A DNA stretch of 64,000 nt, taken from the NCBI GenBank assembly GCA_947184155.2, contig CAMXCT020000515.1, positions 78,501-142,500 on the forward strand. Direction: 5' to 3'. The translations under genes were made by a program, and so were the position numbers. The stretch is from Cladocopium goreaui (taxonomy: Eukaryota; Sar; Dinophyceae; Suessiales; Symbiodiniaceae). Under the pieces are notes generated by a model. The model saw only the letters and a list, made by a program, of their open reading frames with translations, made no database searches and had not been told where the DNA came from. Each line of letters begins with the position of its first letter. Position 1 is the first letter of the stretch. Of the stretch, positions 40,381-49,870 are shown piece after piece.

Positions 40381-43300
40381 TCAGGCAGGCCGGACTCTGC
40401 TCGCTGCCAGCGCGTTGATCTTCTGAAGGCCCTCGAGGTCCGGATTGCTCAGAAGGACCGACCAAATGGCGTTGGAAACATTGGCATTGCCATTCTGGCA
40501 AGAAAACTTCAAGCGTTGGGTGTGGTCAGGGTCCACATGCAATGCCACATCTCGCGGGGCCGCAGTCGGCTCCACCCTCTTGTAATACTCAAGCCTGGAC
40601 TTCACCCAGCTGTTGTACAGCTGTTGAGGTGGCTCGTCCAAAATCAGTTGGAGGTTGACTTTGACTCCCCGGTGCTCTCCAAGCAATTGGACAAAGCGGG
40701 AAGCTCCTTTCCCTTGTCTCCAAAAGCCCTGGCAGGCCTTGCAGACCCAGCCTCCACGAGTCACTCCAGCCTCTTTCGTCTTCAGTTCCCAGGGACTGAT
40801 ACTGCTGAGGATGAGCCCGCAATCAGTGCGGCCCCAAAAGGCATGGACTCCACGGTGGCCATAGTGCTCCCGCTTGTACTTGGGGCTGCATATGGAGACC
40901 ACATTTTCCAAGGAGAGCTCGGGGTACTTACCGGTGCCCGAAGCTACCGTAGTCGCCCGCAGAGCCTCCGGCTCCAGTGCAGTCTTCAGGAAGCCATCAA
41001 TCTCTGCCTGGGAGTAGCCCAGACGGCAATAAAAGCTCTCCGCCTTCTCATGGGGAACCAGGGCAACCCACCATAGCTCACAGTTGCACCGCCAGGCAAC
41101 TTGCACTTGCACCATGCTGTGGGCCCCCAGAGTGGCTGACAGCGCCTGGAAAACGTCCGGGAGCTGCCTGAAAGCATCCAAGGGCAAGGTGATGCGCTCA
41201 TCACAAACCGCTCGAAAACGGAGCTGCTCCTTTGTGTCCTGGATGTCCTGCTCGGGCAAGTCCAAGACCACCGCTGGGGTTCTGGCTAAGAAAACCGAAG
41301 CAGCCAAAAAGCTGCCAATTTCCTTGTAGAGCAGCTTGATCTCATGTTGTGATTGGGGAAACCGGAGGCCCACACTGGTGAGGAAGGACTTGATCTCTGA
41401 AGTCCTCTGCCGGTGTGCCGCCAACTCTGCCACCTTCTTCTGGCGGATGCCTTCCCCATGCCCTCTGCGCATCGGTTTGATGATCAGCGGCATGCCACAC
41501 CAAGCCTGGTAGATCTCCTTGAACGTCCAGGACTGTCCAAGCATCGTGATCATGGAGGGAAGGTCCCATGATTGCACCCTTCGAACCAGGTGGGTATCGT
41601 CGGTGCCAGAAGCTACCGCCGTCCCCGGGGCCCAAAAGAAGCCAATGATCTTGTCCAGGTCGGGTCGCTTGCCATCGGCAATCTGTTGCAGGACCACCTG
41701 TTCGGTGTAGGTTTTGGGCGTGTAGAAGGAGGTGCCTAGCGGGTTTGTCCTGAGTTCCAAAGCCAAGACCTCAGTCGTAGGTGCCGGTTTTGCCCAGGCA
41801 GGTGCCGTGAGCGGGCCCTGTCGCAGCTCCCACTCTCCGCCCCAGGCTCTGACTTCACCTTTGTGGTACTGCAAGATGGAGTCAAGGATTGCGTACTTGC
41901 GTTCAAGGCTGTCAGGCGGGAGGAGTCGTGCTAACTGGGCCTCTTGGGAAGATATCATCTCCGTCCCCGTGGTGTACATGTCGAGTTGAGTTTTAGGGAA
42001 CTCCGTCATGAGGCGGTCCTGGGAAAGCGGAGGCTTGTTATCCTTGATGAGCTCCTTCATTCGAAGGTATGGTTGCTTGAGTGCCTCCATGTCAAATTGT
42101 TCGGGTCCCTGCGGTCCCATGGCCGGCGCGAAGAGATTGTTCTGCCACGCCTCTTGCAGAGCCGGGGTCCAAAGTGAAAAGGACGCCACTTCAATGGGCT
42201 TGAGGGCCTTGCGACGGTCTCTGAATTCTGTGTCCAGGGCCTTGTTGGCGGCCGCCGCTTTCTCCTGTGTGGTCTGTGCTGCCACCAAAGCCTCGTAAGA
42301 GGAAGTGAGGCCACTTTCTTCATGTTTTCTTTTGAGGTAGGACCGAAACTGCTGGAGGTCAGCGTGGCGAAGCATCTTGGCACTGACCGGATTCTGGGTT
42401 TCCTGTGCACCCTGCTGGATGGCAGTCAGTGTATGCAGCTCATCTTCCATCGCCACAGTCTCTTGCTGATGCTGAATCTCCTTCTTCCTCCTCTTGGCCT
42501 CCTGTGCCGCTTCTGTGAGCTCTTCTTCTGGTGTTGCCAGCAAGTCAACCTTGAAGCGCATCAGTTCAATGGTCTTCGGATGAAAGATCACCGCAGTTTG
42601 AGTAGAGTCTCGATCATCCATAGTGGGGGGGCGTTCGCCATCTGGATGAAAGATCTCGTCCTGCCCGAAGGCCACCACGTGCTGCTGCAGTGTCATGCGC
42701 TGGGAGGCAGGAACTTGCTCCGAAAAGCTGACCAGCCCCGTACCGGCGCCCGAAGCTGCCGCAGGGGGAGGTCGGCCAAGATCTCCCACTTCCACAAAGC
42801 CTGAGGCCTTAGTAACCTTAGTATCTGTGGGAACCCAAGTCGGTCCCGCCTCAGTAAGCCTAAGTTGCCAGGACTGGCCGGCCACCTCAATCACTGACAA
42901 AGGTGTCATTGACAGGTCAACAGGCTGAGAGCCTTGACAAAGCAAACATTTGGATAACTGCCCCCACGGTGCATTGCAATCAGAACAAACTAATTGCGGA
43001 GAAGTTCCAGGGTCCTTCTCTTTCAAATTCACCATGGATCCCCCACGCTGCGTGGTGTGCCGGAGTTTCAACATCTGTGTGTGGACAGCCTCGCGCTTCG
43101 AGATGTGGTAAACCTCTGCGATCTTGACCACCAAGGATGCCGTCCACGGAGAACTGCGGAAAGCGTCCAATAGGGAACGCAACTCACCATGCGTAATGTC
43201 TCTGAAGTACTTGGCAGCAGAGTGAGGCAGGGCCGGGATCAAGGATGCCCAGCCTTCGATGGTGAAGGTCTCTGTGGTCGGATCCATGTGGAGCGTCAAC

Positions 43301-43641
43301 GTCTCCTTCTCTAAGACCCGTAGTGTCTGGGTCGGAGTCTGTGCCTCTGCATGGACGAAACCCGACGGGGGTTGCCCACTTGACGCTTCTACACTCGTCT
43401 CCGGCTTGGGTTCCAAGCCCAAGTTTGCCATCACTTTCTCCATCTCATGGAGCTGCGAAGCCAGTGTCTCCTTGGTGATGGCGGGATCATCTTCAAACTC
43501 TGTCGTAACCTCGGCCGGCGCAGCCTCGGTCACCTGGATGGAAAGCACCATGTAATCATCCCCTGCGTCCATATCTGTCCCAATCAGCGAGAAGGAGCCC
43601 ACGGTGCCAGTCTCACTAGCAACTGGACTAGAAGCCGCCAT
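40381..43641 (-). CDS. large unknown ORF of the retroelement (1,086 aa)
   Basis: Open for 1,086 codons from ATG 43641, 28 nt after leader A1. Like gag it starts Met-Ala-Ala. I do not recognise the family. Visible features: a zinc-ribbon-like C-x2-C-x9-C-x2-C (CSDCNAPWGQLSKCLLCQ) at about 219-235; a Lys/Glu/Gln-rich coiled-coil-like stretch in the middle; a second Cys pair, CKACQGFW, near the C-terminus; three in-frame VASGT-type motifs. The lack of stops over 3.3 kb and the shared leader show that it belongs to the element. Possible roles are a second structural protein or an accessory DNA/RNA-binding protein; neither is shown. Confidence 0.85.
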   Translation of the reverse strand: MAASSPVASETGTVGSFSLIGTDMDAGDDYMVLSIQVTEAAPAEVTTEFEDDPAITKETLASQLHEMEKVMANLGLEPKPETSVEASSGQPPSGFVHAEAQTPTQTLRVLEKETLTLHMDPTTETFTIEGWASLIPALPHSAAKYFRDITHGELRSLLDAFRSSPWTASLVVKIAEVYHISKREAVHTQMLKLRHTTQRGGSMVNLKEKDPGTSPQLVCSDCNAPWGQLSKCLLCQGSQPVDLSMTPLSVIEVAGQSWQLRLTEAGPTWVPTDTKVTKASGFVEVGDLGRPPPAAASGAGTGLVSFSEQVPASQRMTLQQHVVAFGQDEIFHPDGERPPTMDDRDSTQTAVIFHPKTIELMRFKVDLLATPEEELTEAAQEAKRRKKEIQHQQETVAMEDELHTLTAIQQGAQETQNPVSAKMLRHADLQQFRSYLKRKHEESGLTSSYEALVAAQTTQEKAAAANKALDTEFRDRRKALKPIEVASFSLWTPALQEAWQNNLFAPAMGPQGPEQFDMEALKQPYLRMKELIKDNKPPLSQDRLMTEFPKTQLDMYTTGTEMISSQEAQLARLLPPDSLERKYAILDSILQYHKGEVRAWGGEWELRQGPLTAPAWAKPAPTTEVLALELRTNPLGTSFYTPKTYTEQVVLQQIADGKRPDLDKIIGFFWAPGTAVASGTDDTHLVRRVQSWDLPSMITMLGQSWTFKEIYQAWCGMPLIIKPMRRGHGEGIRQKKVAELAAHRQRTSEIKSFLTSVGLRFPQSQHEIKLLYKEIGSFLAASVFLARTPAVVLDLPEQDIQDTKEQLRFRAVCDERITLPLDAFRQLPDVFQALSATLGAHSMVQVQVAWRCNCELWWVALVPHEKAESFYCRLGYSQAEIDGFLKTALEPEALRATTVASGTGKYPELSLENVVSICSPKYKREHYGHRGVHAFWGRTDCGLILSSISPWELKTKEAGVTRGGWVCKACQGFWRQGKGASRFVQLLGEHRGVKVNLQLILDEPPQQLYNSWVKSRLEYYKRVEPTAAPRDVALHVDPDHTQRLKFSCQNGNANVSNAIWSVLLSNPDLEGLQKINALAASRVRPA
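40932..40949 (-). repeat. 18-nt VASGT motif, large ORF copy 3
   Basis: Minus strand CGGTAGCTTCGGGCACCG, read in frame as V-A-S-G-T. Confidence 0.8.
41601..41618 (-). repeat. 18-nt VASGT motif, large ORF copy 2
   Basis: Minus strand CGGTAGCTTCTGGCACCG, read in frame as V-A-S-G-T; GACG occurs on both sides. Confidence 0.8.
42744..42761 (-). repeat. 18-nt motif, large ORF copy 1 (AASGA)
   Basis: Minus strand CGGCAGCTTCGGGCGCCG, read in frame as A-A-S-G-A. The two substitutions are both T/C or A/G transitions from copy 3. Confidence 0.75.
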
Positions 43642-43668
43642 AGGCAGAACAAGAAGATCGGAACGTGT

Positions 43669-43784
43669 TTTTCGAAAGTATTGGATCGCAGGGGGAACAG
43701 CTTGAGCCAAAATGGCATAGCCATTTTGGCAACTATATCGTCAACACATTACTTGCTCTCCACAAGTTCCAAGCAAAGAAACAA
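43669..43784 (-). repeat. 116-bp leader A1
   Basis: Identical to A2. It is the outer 5' end of the element; sequence at 43785 and beyond is unrelated to B. Confidence 0.95.
43701..43730 (-). promoter_or_regulatory. spliced-leader-like 16-mer and palindrome in A1
   Basis: Same as in A2: 16-mer at 43716-43701 and palindrome at 43706-43730. The upstream ATG pair is also present and its frame overlaps the large ORF start. Confidence 0.75.
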
Positions 43785-43825
43785 ATTCTCACAGAATCTC
43801 ACAGAGTTCTTGTTCTTCTCTGCAC

Positions 43826-43919
43826 CTCATGGCTCGGTTTTGTGCAGCCTCTGCTGAATCGGCCGCTGCAGCTGCTGCAGCTGCAGCTCTCTGGGCTGCT
43901 TTTGCGGCCTGTTGGGCTC
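43826..43919 (-). CDS. Ala-rich coiled-coil host exon beside the retroelement
   Basis: 94 nt between acceptor TGTTAG/GA and donor GAG/GTGCAG, reading AQQAAKAAQRAAAAAAAAAD then SAEAAQNRAMR. The retroelement begins about 40 bp into the following intron. Confidence 0.45.
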
Positions 43920-44110
43920 CTAACAGCGTCGTATGGCACCGCACGGCACTGATGACACAGGGTGCAAGATGGTACAAGTAGCACAGCACCCTAACTTTCC
44001 ACCATCTCAGACATCCCAACTCATCTCAAACATCTCAGACCAACCAATAGCATACCCTTTCGCTGGATAATGCAAAATGATGCAAAATGCACATGTCACA
44101 GGTCTCACGT

Positions 44111-44226
44111 CTCAATCCCAGCCTGCTGCGGCCTGTGCAAGTGCCTCTCGCTCTGCGCGTAGGGACTCGCTGCCGCTAAAATCTGTTAGGCTGCCATCTG
44201 CATTCACCGAGATGGCTTCTTGCTTC
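44111..44226 (-). CDS. host exon, possibly next to the Ala-rich exon
   Basis: After acceptor CGTGCAG/GA it reads KQEAISVNADGSLTDFSGSE then SLRAEREALAQAAAGWD and reaches a TGA at 44111; a non-GT donor just before the stop is also possible. The Ala-rich helical end resembles the 43826-43919 exon, so they may be consecutive. Confidence 0.4.
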
Positions 44227-44299
44227 CTGCACGATCAAATGTTTCATCCACAGCATACCCACACACCATCGCACAGCATGGCGGCATACCATTAGACAT

Positions 44300-45105
44300 G
44301 AGCAAAACTATGTCATTCACAAAGGATTACATGCAAAAAAAAACATTTCTGGGAGTCAACAGGCAAACACGGCAAAACTGACTCCAGGTTTCACCCACTC
44401 TCCTGTGAGCAATGCTCTGCTCTGTTGCCTGAAGGGGGAGAAAGTCGAGCGGCGGATTCTATTGAACTCAGCTAGTTGAAGCCTGACTAAAAGCACCGCG
44501 CCAAGGGGCTGAAATCGGCACAGAAAGAGTTCGCGTTGCGGTGGCAGCAAGGATCAAACATCGAAGCCACAATCCTTGGACAACAAAACCCGGAGGCAAC
44601 TCAACTGCTTGACAACATTTGGGTCCCATTTGAAACTGCCCACAGGTCATTCAAAGTTAGATGGGTCAGGTCGGTTTCTGCAGACCCTTGCAGCAAAGCC
44701 CTTTCAAAATCTGGTTCATCTTATGTAGTCTCCTAGTATCATCTGGCTTGCAAGCTAGAGTCCTGACATCAGGATCGTCATAATATGAAATGCCTAGAAC
44801 TGCCCACTTTGGGGCAGAACAATGCTGACTTAGGAAGCCATGGGCAGAGCCAATAGCAGCTGCAGGTAGGGCAGGTAGCGCAGGTAGGCAGGTAGGGCAG
44901 ACTATCCCATTCCATAAACAGCCTGCCCATTTTTTATATGGGCTGCATACAGAGTTCACAAGCCCTTCAACACAAACCCCTCTTACATCATGACTCTCGT
45001 AAGTAGAATTAGGAAAAAGGGGTGGAAATCTCAAAGTCAAATCTCAAAAGGGAAAGCTTGGAAGGCATAGTTTCCCTCAATTGATTTGACAACCCTGAAT
45101 CTCAC
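44300..45105. other. intron or intergenic, no supported gene
   Basis: A short GCAGGTAGG-type repeat lies at 44862-44900. Open frames are short and unconvincing. Confidence 0.4.
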
Positions 45106-45364
45106 GGTTGACATCCCGGCGCCAAAAGCCCATGATTTTCTTCCCTTCTTCCCTTCTTCCCTGTCGCTTCACATGCTTCGCTGTGCTCGCTGGTTTAGGC
45201 TTGGGCGGATGCCGCGGATGCGGAGGCCGCCGCTCTGAAAGTTCTGAAAGTTCTGACCGCTCTGACCGCTCTGAGTGAGCCGACAGGGTGATCATCTCAT
45301 CGCCAAGCCCCACAAGGATACCGCGGGCTTCGAAAATCTCCCGCTCACGCCGCCCAAGCTCGTC
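45106..45364 (-). CDS. charged host exon of unknown gene
   Basis: 259 nt between acceptor TCGACAG/GA and donor ACC/GTGAG. It reads DELGRREREIFEARGILVGL, then a Ser/Glu/Arg repeat (SERSERSELSELSERR), Pro/His/Lys-rich sequence and EGKKIMGFWRRDVN. No family recognised. Confidence 0.55.
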
Positions 45365-45499
45365 CTGTCGAAAACTCGAAGCAATCAGGGAAGGTGAAAA
45401 TATTTGATGATCCTTGTGGAATCTTGTGGATATGGATGGTGTTAGGTTTTTTTAAGGGCACCTAAAATTATGACCGTATACAAGATACAAGTTATTTGT

Positions 45500-45720
45500 A
45501 AACGTTTGGAGTTCATCTTGGAGGGAGCATGTGCCTTGGATGAGTTAGAAGTTAGAGGCTTGCCCCGTGCACACGCTGCTGTCTCTGCTTTCAGTGAGAG
45601 CCCGCTCATGCTGCAACATCTGCAACTGTATCCAAGTGACTTTGCAATTGACTTGCAGCAACAGTATCCGGCGAATATCGATAATTTCTTGCCGAGTTTG
45701 CACCTAACAGCACCCTGTCG
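45500..45720 (-). CDS. possible exon, frame uncertain
   Basis: Two minus-strand frames are open: one starting VQTRQEIIDIRRILLLQVNC and one reading NSARNYRYSPDTVAASQLQS to a stop. An AG acceptor (TGTTAG) precedes both. I cannot choose. Confidence 0.25.
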
Positions 45721-45738
45721 CCCTTTTGGCAGCTTAGA

Positions 45739-46330
45739 TTCATAGATAGATAGATATAGATATAGATATAGATATAGATAAAGATATAGATAGAGATAGA
45801 GATAGAGATATAGATAGATATAGATAGATATAGATAGATATAGATAGATATAGATAGATATAGATAGATATAGATAGATATAGATAGATATAGATAGATA
45901 TAGATAGATATAGATAGATATAGATAGATATAGACAGACCTAGATAGATATAGATAGATATAGATAGATATAGATAGATATAGATAGATATAGATAGATA
46001 TAGATAGATATAGATATATATAGATAGATATAGATAGATATAGATAGATATAGATAGATATAGATAGATATAGATAGATATAGATAGATAGATAGATAGA
46101 TATAGATAGATAGATAGATAGACAGACAAGATAAGATAAGATAAGATAAGATAAGGTAAGGTAAGGTAAGGTAAGATAAGATAAGATAGATAAGATAGAT
46201 AAGATAGATAAGATAGATAAGATAGATAAGATAGATAGGATAGGATAGGATTAGATTAGATTAGATTAGATTAAGAGTAGATTAGATTAGATTAGATTAG
46301 ATTAGATAGATAGATAGATAGATATATTAT
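45739..46330. repeat. GATA-family microsatellite
   Basis: About 590 bp of GATATA, GATA, GATAA, GGTAA and GATTA units in blocks. The 129-codon Tyr/Ile/Ser/Leu ORF across it is an artefact. Confidence 0.95.
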
Positions 46331-46419
46331 ATACATATATGTATATATATATGTATATATTATATTTTATATTGTATTTATTATATATTAAATATTATAT
46401 ATATATATATACATGATTG

Positions 46420-46534
46420 TCAATCAGAGCTGTCCTTCAACTCGTCGATGACATCGTTCTTCAGTGCCACTGCCTGGCGAAGCTTCGCCTCCACCAAGTT
46501 CATCCGCTGGAACTCGCCCAGGACGTGTTCAGCC
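46420..46534 (-). CDS. last exon of a coiled-coil gene
   Basis: After acceptor GCTAAG/G it reads AEHVLGEFQRMNLVEAKLRQ then AVALKNDVIDELKDSSD and a TGA at 46420. The heptad-like spacing suggests a coiled coil. Confidence 0.55.
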
Positions 46535-46873
46535 CTTAGCACAGAAACATGAAACACGCCGCACGACGCCGGATCCGCACGACAACTTTCACAACAACAC
46601 CATGTCGATCATGTTGCAGTGCTGCAGGGCTTGGAGACTTTGAAGATCTTTGAAGTCTCGTGGTGTGGCGAATTCGGCAGGAAAGGTGGAAATATTCTTG
46701 CTGGATCTTACTGGATCTTTGCTGGTGCATCTGCTCCTGTCACCTTGGGTTGTTCTGTCTGCTGTATTCATGGTCAAGGTCGAGGCCAAGCTCTGGCTCG
46801 CAGTTTGTTCTTTGTCTAGTCTAGTTACACACGGCGCGCACTCATGGGATCTCATTGGTCATTGGTATTTTAC

Positions 46874-46984
46874 ATAGATATTGTCATTGTGCAAGGTAGC
46901 ACGCATGTCTGCAGCAGTCGCATTCAGCTTCGCACCTCCAGCAATGGTGGGCCCTGGCACGTTCTTTTCTTTGGTATTGCTGAT
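46874..46984 (-). CDS. exon of the same coiled-coil gene
   Basis: 111 nt (37 codons), acceptor ACTCAG/AT, donor TAT/GTAAAA, phase 0. It reads ISNTKEKNVPGPTIAGGAKL and onward. Another possible exon lies at about 46745-46819. Confidence 0.5.
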
Positions 46985-47382
46985 CTGAGTCACTTGACAT
47001 GCTAGGAGAGAAGACTATTGGGCTTATCAGCCCAAGCTATCCCACGCTGGGATTGGCAAACACAAATTCCTTGCCACACTTTTGCATGAATTAGAGGCTG
47101 GGCCACTATGGATCTAGGATGATCTAGGCCAGCTATTGCCCTGAGACTGCAGTCATTGGCGCTTGGTGTGTCATGCGTCGCTCAGCCATTGTCAGCCGAA
47201 ACAGGTCTCACGCACGCACCACTGGCCGACGCCTTGTCTTGGGGCTCATTCCAAACTCCTTCAAATCTGAACGCTGGTCACCACTGTTGAGGCAGGTGGT
47301 CCATGCGTTCATGTCCAAAGCAGGGAGGCTGCTGCTAAGGTACTCGAACAGACCATCTAATTGACTTGTGGCTGAACTGTAC

Positions 47383-47500
47383 ATTGCCTGCAAGTGGCCG
47401 CCATTCTTGGCACGACCACCAGCCTCAGCTGCTGAAAGCTCGGCCTGCGGCAGGATGGGCGGATTGAAGCCCTTCCTCAGCTCATTCGGCCTCCAATATG
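47383..47500 (-). CDS. exon joined in phase to the Cys/Pro-rich exon
   Basis: Acceptor ATTGCAG/CA, phase 1, which fits the phase-1 end of 47599-48205. It reads AYWRPNELRKGFNPPILPQA then ELSAAEAGGRAKNGGHLQAM, with a possible GTACAG donor. The frame stays open to 47208, so the exon may be longer. Confidence 0.55.
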
Positions 47501-47598
47501 CTGCAATGAATCTGATACTGGCTTAATTGAACGTGAGCACATCGAATATCGGAGTTGTATAGGTTTGTGACATACAGTATGCTTATCCGCGCAGAAAC

Positions 47599-48205
47599 CA
47601 AACATTTCCAATAAATCTGTAGTAAAATAAGGGCCAAGATTCTCCCGTGGGGCTGGTCGAGCAGTGTCTCTGGCACGGTGCTCACGGTGATCCGAGTGAG
47701 ACACTCCGGTCCGTCCTCTCGAAGGAGGAGGTGGAGGGGGCGGCGGCTGAGAATTTGGCGAACCTAACCCCATGCGCCAGTCATCAGACATCCGCCGGGA
47801 AGGCGAGTGCGAAGCACTGGGAGGAGGAGGTGGGGGCAACGTACTTCCACGCTTTGCACCAGGATCTGGCATAGCATAGACAGCACCACCTGGAGGTCCA
47901 GACGGTCCAGACTGAGGATTCAAGGTCTTGGGTGGGACGTAGTTGCTTGCCACGGGAGCGTGGTCGCCGCAAATCATGCAACTCTCTTCTGTATTTGAGC
48001 ATGGTGGGCACAACGTCATAGAGGCATAGGTGCTGGTGATCTGCGTCCCGCACTTTTGGCACGGCCGCATCAGGGGATCGATCTTCTCCCGTTGTGCGGA
48101 GGTGAAGTGCCTCTGACAGAAGCGCGGTGCCACATCTGCCGGAGGTGGAGCTTGTGCCGCTCTGCCAGGAACACTTTCGAATTGCTCCTCCTCGTCATCT
48201 GAGTC
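47599..48205 (-). CDS. Cys-rich and polyproline exon of unknown gene
   Basis: 607 nt between acceptor GCGCAG/GA and donor G/GTTTCT. It begins DSDDEEEQFESVPGRAAQAP. It has two zinc-binding-like groups, RPCQKCGTQITSTYASMTLC with PPC, and CMICGDHAP, followed by two polyproline runs (PPPPPPPSAS and SQPPPPPPPPSR) and NLGPYFTTDLLEMF. The mix of a Cys-rich module and polyproline suggests a binding or scaffold protein; I do not recognise it. It is well supported as coding by length and splice fit to the next exon. Confidence 0.65.
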
Positions 48206-48797
48206 CTGCGCACGAAAGCCAACTATCAAAACAACTAAATGTTGATCTCCGGTCCAGAGGTGATTTTTTTTCCTAGATGTCAGTATGTGTCACTTGTTTT
48301 ATGTGAATTTATCATGTTTGTCCTTTTCTCTTGTTTTCTTATTCTGCGACATTAGGTTCCAAAAACAACAGCTCATGGGATGGCAAAGACGGAAATGAGA
48401 TGAACTGCACCTACGCTGTACACGTTATGACTGCCCTGCCATGGCAACTTAGCAACCAAACGTGGCCTTGTCCCTGAAATCTGAGCTGCTCTTCAGCATG
48501 GACTTATGAGGAACATCGTGATTGTTGAGGCCCACATGCACAGTGTCTGGTTTGGGTCCTTTCTCATCGCCTTGTTCATGGCCTTCATGGGGCTAAAACT
48601 AAAGTTCAGCACCACGTTCGTCGCAACAACCTCCACAGTTCCCATCCACCCCGGCGTCACAGTGATATTCCCAATCCTGGGTCAGGGGAAAGGCTTCTGT
48701 CGGAAAGATGCACACTGCAGCCAAAAACACAGAGAGAGAGAGGGAGGGAGAGAGAGAGAGATGACCGAGACAGAAACGCACAGGTCTCAGGTACTAC
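48206..48797. other. intron, no supported exon
   Basis: Contains a GA-rich run at about 48730-48760. Nothing else recognised. Confidence 0.4.
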
Positions 48798-48921
48798 CGC
48801 TGCGGGTCGCGGCATTGTGGGCCCTCTTTTGCCCAAGAATCCTCCCATCACTGAGGTCAAAAGGGAAGTTGCCAGATTCATCCAGCTCCTCTTGGATTCG
48901 TTTCTCCTTGAGCTTCAAGTC
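48798..48921 (-). CDS. upstream exon of the Cys/Pro-rich gene or its neighbour
   Basis: 124 nt, acceptor TTCCACAG/GA, donor G/GTAGTA, phase 1 at the end. It reads DLKLKEKRIQEELDESGNFP then FDLSDGRILGQKRAHNAATR. Phases do not match 47599-48205 directly, so at least one exon is missing between them. Confidence 0.55.
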
Positions 48922-49139
48922 CTGTGGAAAATCTATCGTGGGAGAAAAACTTATAGACACTAGTCACTAGACTATAGATATGCCATCTCAAACTTATTGC
49001 ATGCATATATGCCTACATGCAGAGGTACATTTGCAAATGCGTTCATGACTACAAATTCGGCATGTATGTATGTATCCCTCCCCCCCTGTGGACGGGGTAT
49101 GTGGGGGTATGTAGTATGTATCTAGGTAGGTGTATATAT

Positions 49140-49870
49140 ATGTGTGTGTGTATGTATGTATGTATGTATGTATGTATGTATGTATGTATGTATGTATGTA
49201 TGTATGTATGTGATGTGATGTGATGTGATGTGATGTGATGTGATGTGATGTGATGTGATGTGATGTGATGTGATGTGATGTGATGTGATGTGATGTGATG
49301 TGATGTGATGTGATGTGATGTAATGTAATGTAATGTTAATGTTAATGTTAATGTAATGTAATGTGTGTATGTGTGGGTATATTCCGTGGGTATATGGTGT
49401 ATATATATATATATATGTGTGTGTGTAAGTGTGTAAGTAAGTATGTATGTATGTATGTATGTATGTATGTATGTATGTATGTATGTATGTATGTATGTAT
49501 GTATGTATGTATGTGTGGATGTGTGGATGTGTGGATGTGTGGATGTGTGGATGTATGGATGTATGTATGTATGTATGTATGTATCTATGTATCTATGTAT
49601 CTATGTATCTATGTATCTATGTATCTATGTATCTATGTATCTATGTCTATCTATGTATCTATCTATGTATCTATGTATCTATGTATCTATGTATCTATGT
49701 ATCTATGTATCTATGTATCTATGTATCTATGTATCTATGTATCTATGTATCTATGTATCTATGTGTCTATGTATCTATGTATCTATGTATCTATGTATCT
49801 ATGTATCTATGTATCTATGTATCTATGTATCTATGTATCTATGTATGTAGGTAGGTAGGTAGGTATGTAT
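49140..49870. repeat. compound microsatellite GTAT / TGATG / TATC
   Basis: Blocks of GTAT (49150-49205), GTGAT (49206-49320), GTAT again (49438-49510), GGATGT and then ATGTATCT (49560-49850). Long Met/Cys/Tyr/Val ORFs in several frames are artefacts. Confidence 0.95.

Larger units (their letters stand above)
33147..43784 (-). mobile_element. two-module tyrosine-recombinase retroelement (DIRS/PAT-like)
   Basis: Read on the minus strand: A1 (43784-43669), a 1,086-aa ORF, a tyrosine recombinase ORF, B1 (37401-37352), A2 (37351-37236), a gag-like ORF, an RT ORF, B2 (33196-33147). The two A copies are identical over 116 bp; the two B copies differ at one of 50 bp; B1 and A2 abut with no spacer. 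No target duplication is visible, as expected for recombinase-inserted elements. All four main ORFs are open, so the insertion is young. DIRS/PAT elements are known to carry split direct repeats and a gag, RT and YR set. The large unknown ORF and the placement of the repeats around two coding modules are not the standard layout. An alternative is two related elements in tandem that share ends. Confidence 0.85.
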
